Assembly: GCF_018861755.1 (NCBI RefSeq)
Contig: NZ_JAHLEF010000019.1
Coordinates: forward strand, 24,113 to 88,112
Source of the DNA: Clostridium sp. CF012
GTDB taxonomy: Bacteria > Bacillota > Clostridia > Clostridiales > Clostridiaceae
Direction: 5' to 3'
DNA length: 64,000 nucleotides
Shown here: positions 1 to 9,390 of the stretch, piece after piece
Position numbering within the stretch: the first letter of the stretch is position 1
Layout: each line of letters opens with the position of its first letter
Translations under genes and position numbers: made by a program
The notes under the pieces: generated by a model
Told to the model about the DNA's origin: nothing
Database searches by the model: none
What the model saw: only the letters and a program-made list of their open reading frames with translations

Positions 1-116
1 ACCTCTATTTCGTAATTTGAACGTTTCATTATTTCACTTTTATTTTCCTGAAGTATCTTCCATACTCCTGTGCCAACATTTCCAAAACCTAAAATAGCTA
101 TTTTTACCTTTTTCAT
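1..116 (-). CDS. hom: Homoserine dehydrogenase, N-terminal part (cut by window edge)
   Basis: Only the first 38 or so codons are present. They begin with a Rossmann-type nucleotide-binding segment (AILGFGNVGTGVW), which is the usual N-terminus of NAD(P)-dependent homoserine dehydrogenase, the enzyme that reduces aspartate semialdehyde to homoserine. The ATG follows a GAAAGGAAAC ribosome site. It lies 25 bases downstream of metY on the same strand, so it is probably the second gene of the SAM-riboswitch-controlled operon and supplies the homoserine that is acetylated for MetY. The identification rests on the glycine-rich motif and this context, as the catalytic domain is outside the window. 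Confidence 0.75.
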   Translation of the reverse strand, partial: MKKVKIAILGFGNVGTGVWKILQENKSEIMKRSNYEIE

Positions 117-141
117 ATTTGTTTCCTTTCTAATAAATTAT

Positions 142-1440
<1,299 letters not shown>

Positions 1441-1485
1441 TTAAACTTATTTTTGTATAATAAAAACCATTTTGATTTGAAAGGG

Positions 1486-1518
1486 AATAAAAAAACTGCT
1501 TTCCTATAAGGAAAGCAG
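1486..1518 (-). terminator. Intrinsic terminator of the promoter-proximal-to-gene SAM riboswitch
   Basis: A perfect 10-bp inverted repeat (1496-1505 with 1509-1518) with a 3-base loop is followed on the minus strand by a U-rich run (A-run at 1486-1495). It sits between aptamer 1561-1680 and metY and is the expected expression platform of that aptamer. Confidence 0.9.
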
Positions 1519-1560
1519 CAGGATAACTTTAATAAACAATAAAATTGTCTTATAAAATTT

Positions 1561-1680
1561 GCTATCGTCCTTATCTTTCAGATTTTACAATCTGATGGAA
1601 TTGACACCATTGCATTTCATTGAAAATGCTGGTTGTCGGGCATCATGGGGCCAGTCCCTCCGCCGCTCTGGATAAGTTGT
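1561..1680 (-). promoter_or_regulatory. SAM-I (S-box) riboswitch aptamer, gene-proximal copy
   Basis: Read on the minus strand it shows the SAM-I landmarks. A P1 helix is formed by CTTATC near 1671-1676 and GATAAG near 1570-1575, with an AGAG.GG.GGGAC..GCCC core, the CCCGACAACC-type segment (here GCCCGACAACC), GGTGTCAATTCC, and a terminal helix before GAAAGATAAGG. SAM binding should favour the terminator at 1496-1518 and switch off metY. The aptamer is nearly identical to the second copy at 1805-1926. Confidence 0.93.
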
Positions 1681-1729
1681 ATTCGATTATTATCATATAG
1701 TATATTTCTCATTTGACTCATTTAACTAG

Positions 1730-1764
1730 AATAAAAAAAGCTACTCTCCTATAAGGAAAGTAGC
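1730..1764 (-). terminator. Intrinsic terminator of the distal SAM riboswitch
   Basis: An 11-bp stem (1740-1750 with 1754-1764, one G-U pair) is followed on the minus strand by a U-run (A-run at 1732-1739). It lies between the two aptamers, so transcription must pass it before the second aptamer is made. Confidence 0.88.
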
Positions 1765-1804
1765 ACGATTAACTTTAATAAACAATAAAATTGTCTTATA
1801 AAAT

Positions 1805-1926
1805 TTGCTAACATCCTTATCTTTCAGATTTTACAATCTGCTGGAATTGACACCAATGCATTTAGTTAAAAATGCTGGTTGTCGGGCTTCATAGGGCCGG
1901 TCCCTCTGCCACTCTGGATAAGTTGT
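1805..1926 (-). promoter_or_regulatory. SAM-I (S-box) riboswitch aptamer, promoter-proximal copy
   Basis: A second complete S-box with the same conserved blocks as the copy at 1561-1680, including the GCCCGACAACC and GGTGTCAATTCC segments and closing P1 arms. Differences between copies are few and fall mostly in helices and loops. It follows the promoter at 1945-1973 directly and has its own terminator, so the pair forms a two-gate leader of metY-hom. Confidence 0.93.
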
Positions 1927-1944
1927 ATTTAGTTATTAATGACT

Positions 1945-1973
1945 AGTATATTCATAATAGTGGCAATTGTCAA
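1945..1973 (-). promoter_or_regulatory. Sigma-A promoter of the SAM riboswitch/metY leader
   Basis: On the minus strand a perfect -35 TTGACA (1968-1973) is separated by 17 bases from -10 TATACT (1945-1950). Transcription would start just before the distal aptamer. No comparable promoter was found between the two aptamers, so one transcript probably carries both. Confidence 0.85.
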
Positions 1974-1979
1974 TACTTA

Positions 1980-2429
1980 TTTTAAAAAATAAATCACTTG
2001 ATTTTATAAGTGTTCTAGTTATAACTACCATCAACAATACAATACCTATTATTACAGCAGGACCACTTGCAAGGGATTCGTCAACTGAGTTGGGGGGAGT
2101 TTAATAAAAACTGCAAGTGTTTTAGACATAGGATCATCTGCTTTTCAGGTTATAAGTAACTATGCAGCGCAAATATTATAAGTAGAAACAATTGGTAGAT
2201 TTGGTGAATATTGAAACGTTATAGGTAAAATGAAGATAAAATGATAAAATTTGTAGTATAATAAAAATAGACGAGAGCTGGTTGGTAATACAATTATTAT
2301 TCTTGAAAAAGTTATACGAAACTGATGTTTTTTATAGAGGGATTCTCATAATGTCTATAATAGAACTTTGAAAAATGAATACTTAATTCATGAGTGTCGT
2401 GAATGCTGAGTTAGCTGAAAGAATATGCT
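1980..2429. other. Gene-free stretch, possible coding debris
   Basis: No open frame of useful length. Around 2035-2190 two short readable pieces with many stops between them look like worn coding sequence of hydrophobic character, but I cannot name the family. No RNA structure or promoter was recognised apart from A/T-rich tracts. Confidence 0.4.
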
Positions 2430-2652
2430 TAAGAAAGTTTTCATTCCGTAATCAAGGATATTCTAAGACTTGTAAGATATTTTGCAATAAAAAAGAATGA
2501 TAAAATGGAGGTGGTTGGATACAGTATTTCACCCAATTATAGAGAAAAAAGGCTTATGACAGAGGCTTTAGAAACATTAGTAAAATGGGCTTACGGATTT
2601 CAAGATTGTAAAGGGATAACTGCCAAAGTTTTAAAAACTAGCAAGCTCAGGC
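2430..2652 (+). pseudogene. GNAT acetyltransferase remnant
   Basis: The readable frame contains VVGYSISPNYREKRLMTEAL followed by LVKWAY and ITAKVLKTS, which is the acetyl-CoA-binding part of RimJ/RimL-type N-acetyltransferases (Y-S-I-x-P-x-Y-x-x-x-G-x-M-T-E-A-L). The glycines of the usual RGKG loop are changed (REKR) and the N- and C-terminal parts are missing. An in-frame ATG at 2505 opens 64 codons that run through the terminator hairpin at 2662-2687. I read it as a decayed gene rather than a working small protein. Confidence 0.6.
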
Positions 2653-2661
2653 AAGCATTCA

Positions 2662-2687
2662 CAAACACCTCAGGGGTGTTTGTTTTT
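2662..2687 (+). terminator. Intrinsic terminator
   Basis: An 8-bp stem (2662-2669 with 2675-2682) with a 5-base loop is followed by TTTTT. It lies at the broken end of the GNAT remnant. Confidence 0.7.
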
Positions 2688-2710
2688 ACATTGATGTAAA
2701 AATAAGCTAA

Positions 2711-2818
2711 TTACTCTTAGAAGAGGACTGGGGTAAATCTTATGATGATTATTTGGAACTACAAAAGCAATACAATGGAACTGTTTTTGCTTATGATGGA
2801 ATGACTTTTGAAGTATAG
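2711..2818 (+). pseudogene. C-terminal fragment of a metallo-beta-lactamase-fold hydrolase
   Basis: 35 codons ending in a natural stop read EEDWGKSYDDYLELQ then FAYDGMTFEV. The same ending (DEDWGLSYDDYLKKA then FAYDGLNIEI) closes the MBL-fold remnant at 6425-6831, so this is a fragment of a second family member. The rest of the gene, including all metal ligands, is gone. Confidence 0.65.
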
Positions 2819-2863
2819 TTTATTAAACAGTAAAAGGATATTCGTAAGGGGGACACATAAATT

Positions 2864-3865
2864 ATGAATAATATAACAAAATTAAAGGTTGGGGATTCTA
2901 TTGGTATTTTTTCACCATCATCGCCTATAACATATACATGCCCTAATAGGTTTGAAAGAGCTAAAAAATATTTACAGAATAAGGGTTTTAAAATAATAGA
3001 GGGAAGTCTAACAGGGAAATATGACTTCTATAGGTCTGGAAGTATTAAGGAAAGAGCAGAGGAGCTAAACGCTTTAATTAGAAATCCAGAAATAAAATGC
3101 ATTATGTCCACAATTGGTGGAATGAACTCAAATTCAATTCTCCCTTATATAGATTATGAAGCACTAAAAAGAAATCCTAAGATAATAATAGGATATTCTG
3201 ATGTTACAGCAATTCTACTTGCTATATTTGCACAAACAGGAATAAGCACTTACTATGGACCTGCATTAGTGGCTTCATTTGGCGAATTACCACCCTTTGT
3301 TGATTCTACTTATAAATACTTTAAGGAAATCACTATGGATGAAACAAAAATTCCTTATGTCTTTGAAACACCTGAATATTGGTCAGATGAACATATTAAT
3401 TGGGAAACACAAGACAGGAGTAAAGAAAAAAGAGGGAATCAATGGGTTACAGTCTTTGAAGGTACTGCTCGAGGTAGAGTAATAGGAGGGAATTTGAATA
3501 CCATGCAAGGTATATGGGGTAGCAACTATATGCCTGAAATAAAGGATGGAGATATACTTTTCATAGAAGATTCTTTAAAAGATTCCGCAACAATAGAAAG
3601 AAGCTTTTCTTTTTTAAAAGTAAATGGCATTTTAGATAAGATATCAGGAATAATACTAGGTAAACATGAATTATTTGATGACTCAAAGACGAGCAGAAAG
3701 CCATATGAAATATTAATAGAAGTATTGGGAGATAAAAAGTTACCATTCATTGCAGATTTTGATTGCTGTCATACACAGCCAATGATGACGTTGCCAATAG
3801 GATGTGAAATTGAACTTGATGCTACAAATAAAAAAGTAACTATTATTCAAGATTGGTTCAAATAA
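2864..3865 (+). CDS. S66-family peptidase (LD-carboxypeptidase / MccF-like)
   Basis: A 333-residue protein starting LKVGDSIGIFSPSSP, the typical S66 N-terminus. The nucleophile is predicted as Ser112 in GYSDVTA, with the acid in FIEDS and the histidine in CCHTQP. S66 enzymes are cytoplasmic serine peptidases: one branch trims murein tetrapeptides (LdcA), the other (MccF) cleaves aminoacyl-nucleotide antibiotics or related amides. The longer insert around residues 165-195 is more MccF-like. It stands alone on its strand with a GGGGGAC ribosome site. The substrate cannot be assigned from sequence. Confidence 0.85.
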   Translation: MNNITKLKVGDSIGIFSPSSPITYTCPNRFERAKKYLQNKGFKIIEGSLTGKYDFYRSGSIKERAEELNALIRNPEIKCIMSTIGGMNSNSILPYIDYEALKRNPKIIIGYSDVTAILLAIFAQTGISTYYGPALVASFGELPPFVDSTYKYFKEITMDETKIPYVFETPEYWSDEHINWETQDRSKEKRGNQWVTVFEGTARGRVIGGNLNTMQGIWGSNYMPEIKDGDILFIEDSLKDSATIERSFSFLKVNGILDKISGIILGKHELFDDSKTSRKPYEILIEVLGDKKLPFIADFDCCHTQPMMTLPIGCEIELDATNKKVTIIQDWFK

Positions 3866-3955
3866 TATTTTTGTGTTATGACGGATTGGTAATTTAATGC
3901 GAAGTAACCAATTTCAATTATGGAGCAGAACGGTTCTAAGAAAGGAGATAATAAT

Positions 3956-4345
3956 ATGTCAATTACTATTAAACGAAATACTGGATGGCAGGGCATAAGC
4001 TCAAAAATCCAAATAGAAGTAAACGGAGAAAAGACAGACAGTGTCATGGAAAATAATAGTGTAGACGTTGAACTTCCTGATGGTAAAGCTCACATAAAGG
4101 TCACACAATTTGGAATAAAGAGCAATGAAATAGCAGTTAAAGAAGGAGATATAATACGAATAACATCAACAAGATGGGTTCGCATGAGTTTTCCTTTAAT
4201 TTTTATTATATCCTTGTTTACAATTTTCCTTCCTAATTTAACATATAGATTAACTATATTTTTGATTTTAGGAGCATTGATTGTTATTAGTATATTCTTG
4301 TTTAATGGATTTCATCTTAGCGTTTTTGACAGAGAAAATCGATAA
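3956..4345 (+). CDS. Small two-TM membrane protein of unknown function
   Basis: 129 residues. The soluble N-terminal ~70 residues carry the pattern IQIEVNGEK...ELPDGKAHIKVTQFG, resembling a short beta domain, and are followed by two hydrophobic segments (about residues 79-97 and 100-118) and a charged tail. I chose the ATG at 3956 because AAAGGAGATAATAAT stands just before it; an upstream in-frame ATG at 3920 lacks a ribosome site. No family recognised. Confidence 0.65.
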   Translation: MSITIKRNTGWQGISSKIQIEVNGEKTDSVMENNSVDVELPDGKAHIKVTQFGIKSNEIAVKEGDIIRITSTRWVRMSFPLIFIISLFTIFLPNLTYRLTIFLILGALIVISIFLFNGFHLSVFDRENR

Positions 4346-4694
4346 TGATATTTCCAAAAATTAACGAAAACAGAAATCTAATTAGTTCGTCTTCTTCATA
4401 AAGTTCGTCATAACAAATCAAATAAACTGGACAGGTTATGTCTAAAATGGCAAGTTAAGAGATGATTAGCTAAAAGTATTTAAGTTATTATTATTTTTAG
4501 AATATGATATGCTGAAGCGTAGCTATGGAGAACCAAAATAAATAGGAGCGTTTGAAATAATAAAATTAAGCCAATGATATTAAAAGTGTCATTGGTTTAT
4601 ACTATAATTTTTTTGAGCTAAGAATGTGTATTAAGTAAAAGAAATGGCTGATGTTTATAATATAAAAAATATAACTGAAAAAGAGGTATAAATT
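4346..4694. other. Intergenic stretch with a weak hairpin
   Basis: No gene. A hairpin at 4568-4598 (CCAATGATAT pairing with GTGTCATTGG) could end transcription but has a poor U-tract. Around 4424-4456 a short segment resembles segments at about 5228-5262 and, more weakly, 6176-6205. Confidence 0.5.
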
Positions 4695-5105
4695 ATGATA
4701 AAACCAATTGTAAAAGATATATTGTTTTTAGGACAAAAATCAGAAGATGCAACTAAAAATGATATAGTAGTAATTGATGATTTAGTAGATACATTAAGAT
4801 CAAACTTAGAGTATTGTGTTGGAGTGGCTGGGAACATGATTGGAGTAAAAGAGCGTATATTGGTATTTACTGTAGGCAACCTTATTGTACCTATGATAAA
4901 TCCAGTTATATTAAAGAAAGAAAAGCTTTATGAAGCAGAAGAGAATTGTTTATCTTTAATTGGCTTTAGAAAAACAAAGAGATATGGAATGATAGAGGTG
5001 GAGTATCTTGATAGAAATTTTAAGAAGCAAAAGCAAGTGTTTACTGGATTTACAGCACAAATAATTCAACATGAAATGGATCATTTTGAAGGTATAATAA
5101 TCTAA
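4695..5105 (+). CDS. Peptide deformylase-like protein with altered motif 1
   Basis: 136 residues with the deformylase layout. Motif 2 is ENCLSL (normally EGCLS, Cys is a metal ligand) and motif 3 is QHEMDH (two histidine metal ligands and the catalytic glutamate). Motif 1, normally G-x-G-L-A-A-P-Q-x-G, reads GVAGNMIG, so the conserved glutamine is replaced by methionine. Deformylases remove formyl from nascent N-terminal Met. Metal ligands are intact, so hydrolase activity is plausible, but the main cellular enzyme usually sits next to fmt and is not seen here. AGAGGT precedes the ATG. Confidence 0.8.
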   Translation: MIKPIVKDILFLGQKSEDATKNDIVVIDDLVDTLRSNLEYCVGVAGNMIGVKERILVFTVGNLIVPMINPVILKKEKLYEAEENCLSLIGFRKTKRYGMIEVEYLDRNFKKQKQVFTGFTAQIIQHEMDHFEGIII

Positions 5106-5426
5106 TTGAATAATTAAAACAGTACTTACCATAAGAAAAGGTTGTTGCTTAAATATAAAATATTTACGGCAAGGTGAAGCATATCATAAGTAAAAACACT
5201 ATGTGTATTGAAGTTCCCATTATCTATACAATTGGACAAGTTATGGCTAATAATGGGCACTTGAAAAAGTGAGTATGAATGCTTGATTTAAGAGTTTCAC
5301 AAATACCGTTAGTGAAAATAGCATATTAATTAAGTTTTGTTCCGCATTAATTTGTTAATTAATATACAATGGGAATGTATTACAATCAGATATTGTTTTG
5401 ATTCAACTAAGAAAGGGGAGTAAAAA
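5106..5426. other. Intergenic stretch without a recognisable gene
   Basis: A/T-rich with many stops in all frames. A segment at about 5228-5275 reads briefly as coding and resembles one at about 6176-6215, suggesting debris of a repeated gene. An imperfect inverted repeat lies around 5322-5369 (ATTAATTAA...TTAATTAAT). Confidence 0.45.
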
Positions 5427-6083
5427 ATGCCTTTTGCAATGACACATTTATGTATTTCATATAACATATTACTTAATACGCCACAAATAAAGAAACCTTG
5501 TGACTTTATGCTTGGAGCACTTGCACCTGATTCAGTTCATCTTAGGGATAACTACAATAGTGATATGAAAAAGAAAAGTCATTTATGCGTTGGGGAGGAA
5601 AAATGGGGTAGAGCAACAAATAATGAAGAATGGCAAAAAAGTGTACTTACTTTTTTACAGGATAATAAACATATAGAGAACGTGGATTTTATATACGGAT
5701 ATTGTTCCCATATACTTGCAGATATACAGAACAATATAAAAATTTGGACACCATTTCTTTTGGAAAATATCGAACAATTTAAAAAAGCGATGGGGAGTAA
5801 ATATCATGAAGAATCTTATGCCATAGATTATGAACTATACTTATCAAGCCCTCATCAAAAGGAGATATGGGAAATTCTTGAGGACTCAATTGGATATGAT
5901 ATTCCAGGCATTGTATCAGTAGATGAAATTAATAAAATGAAACACGACATTTTATATGGTCAATATTTAGACAGAGAATCTATAGATGTATCTTTGAATA
6001 AATATGTTGCGCTTTCCCATATACAAGAATTTATTTCTGAGGAATCTCATTATATTAAAAATCTTTTGTATAAAAAACATTAA
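5427..6083 (+). CDS. Zinc-dependent phospholipase C-like hydrolase
   Basis: 218 residues. The N-terminal MTHLCISYNIL, the segment DFMLGALAPDSVHLR and the segment YCSHILADI place histidines and aspartates as in the zinc-dependent phospholipase C family (Zn_dep_PLPC) found as cytoplasmic proteins in Firmicutes. Members are metal-dependent hydrolases, mostly without known substrate. There is no signal peptide, unlike secreted alpha-toxin-type enzymes, so a toxin role is not suggested. A GGGGAG ribosome site precedes the ATG. It stands alone. Confidence 0.75.
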   Translation: MPFAMTHLCISYNILLNTPQIKKPCDFMLGALAPDSVHLRDNYNSDMKKKSHLCVGEEKWGRATNNEEWQKSVLTFLQDNKHIENVDFIYGYCSHILADIQNNIKIWTPFLLENIEQFKKAMGSKYHEESYAIDYELYLSSPHQKEIWEILEDSIGYDIPGIVSVDEINKMKHDILYGQYLDRESIDVSLNKYVALSHIQEFISEESHYIKNLLYKKH

Positions 6084-6424
6084 CTGTATGGTCTATTAAT
6101 AAGTTAAGATTCTTTTTATATGATTCACTAAATAGCAAGCCAGACGTTATAATTTTTAATAATTGTAATACTCATTAGGCTAATAATGGGAATCTGAAAA
6201 AATGTGAAACACTTTATAGGTGTATTGGATATGAGCGATATCTGAAGTCATTTTTCAGTTAAAGAGTTATGTCAAACTTGTAATCTAGAACGAACCTACG
6301 CTTGAAGATATACCAATACCTATAAAAAGTATTTTAGTAATGTAAAGAGAACAGTTAAAAAAATTGAGAACATAAAGAAAAAGCTTATGCTTGATGAAAA
6401 AAGAAATTATTGGAGGGAAGTTAC
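6084..6424. other. Intergenic stretch with coding debris
   Basis: No intact frame. Around 6176-6245 a brief readable piece resembles the end of an acetyltransferase-like protein but is interrupted. The last 30 bases hold GGAGGGAAG, the ribosome site of the MBL remnant that follows. Confidence 0.4.
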
Positions 6425-6831
6425 ATGAAATTTAAAGTATTAGGTTCTGGAGGATGTACGTCAATACCTAGAGCAACATGTAGTTGTTTGTATTTGAGCA
6501 AAAGGATAAAAAAGTTATTTATGCACCATGTAATGTAAAACCTTTTCCAGATGAAGATTTATTTAATAATGCTAATTTATTGATAATTGGAAATACAATA
6601 ACTTCAGAAGTAGCAAAAGATAATTTTATTATTGATAACTATAATGAAATGAGAAAACATTTGTTTGTTATGAATGAAATTGTTGAACTAAAAAAACAGT
6701 ATAATGTCAATAAGGTTATTATCACTCATTTAGACGAGGACTGGGGATTATCATATGATGATTATTTGAAAAAAGCAAAGAATTATGACAATATAGAATT
6801 TGCGTATGATGGATTGAATATAGAAATATGA
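6425..6831 (+). pseudogene. Internally deleted metallo-beta-lactamase-fold hydrolase
   Basis: It begins with a good ribosome site and an intact N-terminus (MKFKVLGSGGCTSIPRATCS), typical of MBL-fold phosphodiesterase-like enzymes. After about 21 codons it jumps to the distal part of the family in another frame, which is open from 6484 and reads KVIYAPCNVKPFPDEDLF, then VIITHLDEDWGLSYDDY. The middle, which should carry the HxHxDH metal site, is deleted. The C-terminal piece could only be translated from a TTG at 6484 without ribosome site. Its ending matches the fragment at 2711-2818. Confidence 0.75.
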
Positions 6832-7069
6832 TAAGGTAAAAAAGAAATGCTTATAAAAACTTCTATTTAAGGAATCTTTGACACTTGAGATTAATTTGCT
6901 GAATAGTAGCCCACCTCAGAAATTTAATGCGTCTCAGTAATTTATGACGAAATACATTTAACAAGTTATATAAAAACTAATAAGGGGGCTTTATGCACTA
7001 AGTAAAGTAAGTAAGAAGGTAAAATTCAGTATAATATTAAATGTTTATTAATATGGAGGAGGGGTTCTT

Positions 7070-7276
7070 TTGGAAAGAAGATTAAGCCTTTTATTTGGTA
7101 TAATTGGAGGGTTATTTCTTACGTTATTAAATAATCTATCTATAGGTCTTGGGAGTTTTAGAGGATATGTTACCGATTCTTTGTTTACTATATTAGCACT
7201 TATAGGTGTTATATGTATTATTTATTTTAGTTTTCTATTAATTATTGATACTTTAAAGACAATTCATAAAAAGTAA
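7070..7276 (+). CDS. Small hydrophobic two-TM protein
   Basis: 68 residues starting at TTG 7070, which has an excellent GGAGGAGGGG site at 7055-7064. Two membrane spans (about residues 5-25 and 38-61) are joined by a short polar loop, with a basic tail (KTIHKK). No known family recognised; it resembles many uncharacterised clostridial membrane microproteins. The strong ribosome site is the main reason to accept it. Confidence 0.6.
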   Translation: MERRLSLLFGIIGGLFLTLLNNLSIGLGSFRGYVTDSLFTILALIGVICIIYFSFLLIIDTLKTIHKK

Positions 7277-7376
7277 AAACATTTCAAAAATTATGTCGCA
7301 TGTTTCGTATTTTACGTCACAACTGTATTTAAGTGAGAACTGAAGATAATTAATATTATGTGTAGGAGGTTATAGA

Positions 7377-7823
7377 ATGAGTTGTAAAATGTGTGAAAAG
7401 CAAAAAAGTATTAAGGATGACCCATATTTTATTATGGAACTTGAAACAGGATATGTAATTTTAGGATGGTTTCAGAGGTTCAAGGGCTATACCGTTTTCA
7501 ATTGTAAAGAGCATGGTCCTGAATTACACAACTTAGAACATTCTTTTAAAATTAAACATCTTGAAGAAATGTCTATAGTAGCGGAGGCTATTTCTAATAT
7601 ATTTAAGCCTGATAAGATGAACTATGAACTACTTGGAAATGGATGTCCTCATATTCATTGGCATTTATATCCGAGAGTAAAAGGTGATACTCCTATAATT
7701 AGTTCGGTGTATCAATTGTCAAATGAGGAATTGTTTGATGAATCTACAAGACCGAATGAGGAGCAGAGAAAAGAATTGATAGAAAAGATTAAAAATGAAA
7801 TTGTGCGTCTACGTTCAAAATAA
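7377..7823 (+). CDS. HIT-family nucleotide hydrolase/transferase-like protein
   Basis: 148 residues. The histidine triad HIHWHLYPR (H-x-H-x-H) at about residues 98-106 is intact, the middle-to-last histidine being the nucleophile in HIT hydrolases. The N-terminal CKMCEK plus a later CKEH could bind zinc, as in several bacterial HIT proteins. Family members cleave dinucleoside polyphosphates or nucleoside phosphoramidates in the cytoplasm. The start follows AGGAGGTTATAG. No operon partner. Substrate unknown. Confidence 0.88.
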   Translation: MSCKMCEKQKSIKDDPYFIMELETGYVILGWFQRFKGYTVFNCKEHGPELHNLEHSFKIKHLEEMSIVAEAISNIFKPDKMNYELLGNGCPHIHWHLYPRVKGDTPIISSVYQLSNEELFDESTRPNEEQRKELIEKIKNEIVRLRSK

Positions 7824-7953
7824 GCATTAAGCGAAGTAATTGTGCGATACGCAACATTCTTAACGGACGATACAAAGAACTGTTAGAATTACTAAAGTAA
7901 TGGAGTAATTCTGAGTTTTTTATATATTCTTCAACTTCCCATTATTCTTAGCG

Positions 7954-8046
7954 AATTATACGAAGTTAGGCGCGAAAAAAACTCAAACCCTAGGTAAGAG
8001 TCTGAGTGTTAAAAAAATTAATAATTACGCCTAACTTTGGATAATT
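7954..8046. repeat. MITE-like inverted-repeat element with inner hairpin
   Basis: Terminal arms of 19 bases (7954-7972 and 8028-8046) match at 17 of 19 positions in inverted orientation. They enclose a second imperfect hairpin (7981-8007) flanked by A/T runs on both sides, which could act as a terminator. It lies directly beside the IS91-type element. Whether it is mobile or just a nested terminator cannot be told from one copy. Confidence 0.55.
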
Positions 8047-8229
8047 AAAATAGAACGAAACCGCGGTGCTATAATTAGAATCTATGGGGATTCAATAACC
8101 CACTTTTCCCGCATTTAATTTATGTGTTGAAGGAATATTTAAATTCGTAGTGATAAACATACAAAAATAATATTAGTTATAGAAATATGGACATAGTTTC
8201 CCCCTCCCCGTTAGTAGACGATTTTAATA

Positions 8230-9390
8230 TTATGCAGTTTGTATAGTTGTAGGAGGAGATCTGGGAAATAATGTACACCGACTAAGTTTATCTGAACCAC
8301 AGTGTGGACACTTGGATAAATCTCTTCCTGTGATATTTTTGATTAATTGGAGTGTTGACATTTTTTCTTTAAGTAAAATAGGTGTATTAGTAAGGTGTTT
8401 GCAAAGTTTAAGTTTGGTAGTTTTGTTTCGATTTCCTAACAAACCATAGTGCCTAATTTTCATAAATCCACTTGGTAGTATATGAATCAGAAATCTACGA
8501 ATAAACTCATCAGAAGAAATGGTCATTAGTTTACACTTGCTACTTTCTTTGTAATCACGCCATCTGAATGTAACATTATCATTTTCAATATTAATGATAC
8601 GATTATTAGATATAGCAACTTTATGAGTATATCTACCTAAATATTCAACCACACATGCAGCTTTTTTAAAAGGTGGTTTGCAATAAACGACCCACTCTTT
8701 TGAATATATAGAGGAAAGTAAATTTTCAAATTCATTATCATTGTAAAGATATTGCTGACTACCATAAAAATTAAGCTTATTTTTATTGTATAGTTGTTTG
8801 AGGTAATATAGAAATTTGCCTCTGAATTTGCGAGAAAGCACTTTAACTGGGATGAAAAACTTTTTTCTACTACTTACCCATTTTCCTATTGAAGATAATC
8901 CTCCACCGGGTACAATACAATGAATATGAGGATGGTGCATAAGATTTTGTCCCCACGTATGTAAAATAGAGGTAAATCCCAGTGTTGCACCTAGATATTT
9001 TTTGTCAGATGCTAATTCTGTAAGAGTTTCAGCGACAGCTTTAAATAAAAGAGTATATAGCTCCTTTTGATTTTGGTATGCTATTAAATTTATGGTGTCT
9101 GGAATTGTAAATACAACATGAAAGTATCCAACGTTAAGTAAATTGCTTTTCTGAGAGTCAACCCAACGTTCTTTAGCAAGATTTTGACATTTAGGACAGT
9201 GTCTATTGCGACAAGAGTTGTAAGAAATTTGAGTACTGCCACAGCTTTCACATTTGTCTATATGACCGCCTAATTGGGAAGTTCTACATTTTTCAATTGC
9301 AGACATAGCTTTTAGTTGAGCAAGTGTAAGCTTATGTTTTTCACGATATTCTGTACCATATTGTTGAAAAATATTTTGAACTTCAATCAT
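8230..9390 (-). CDS. IS91-family HUH transposase
   Basis: 386 residues, the usual size. A zinc-finger domain at about 40-80 has CESCGS and CRNRHCPKCQ. The HUH metal motif is HPHIHC near residue 153, and the catalytic tyrosine region is EYLGRYTHKVAISN near 248-262. A further cysteine pair (CPHCGS) is close to the C-terminus. The enzyme nicks one strand and drives rolling-circle transposition. The frame is intact with no stops. The start overlaps the end of the recombinase gene by 8 bases, suggesting translational coupling. Confidence 0.93.
   Translation of the reverse strand: MIEVQNIFQQYGTEYREKHKLTLAQLKAMSAIEKCRTSQLGGHIDKCESCGSTQISYNSCRNRHCPKCQNLAKERWVDSQKSNLLNVGYFHVVFTIPDTINLIAYQNQKELYTLLFKAVAETLTELASDKKYLGATLGFTSILHTWGQNLMHHPHIHCIVPGGGLSSIGKWVSSRKKFFIPVKVLSRKFRGKFLYYLKQLYNKNKLNFYGSQQYLYNDNEFENLLSSIYSKEWVVYCKPPFKKAACVVEYLGRYTHKVAISNNRIINIENDNVTFRWRDYKESSKCKLMTISSDEFIRRFLIHILPSGFMKIRHYGLLGNRNKTTKLKLCKHLTNTPILLKEKMSTLQLIKNITGRDLSKCPHCGSDKLSRCTLFPRSPPTTIQTA

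Noticed and set aside
1486..1930. Direct repeats that might be a mobile element
   Set aside because: Both copies are fully explained by SAM-I aptamers and their terminators.
5427..6083. Secreted phospholipase C toxin
   Set aside because: No signal peptide and too short; it fits the intracellular zinc-dependent phospholipase-like family.
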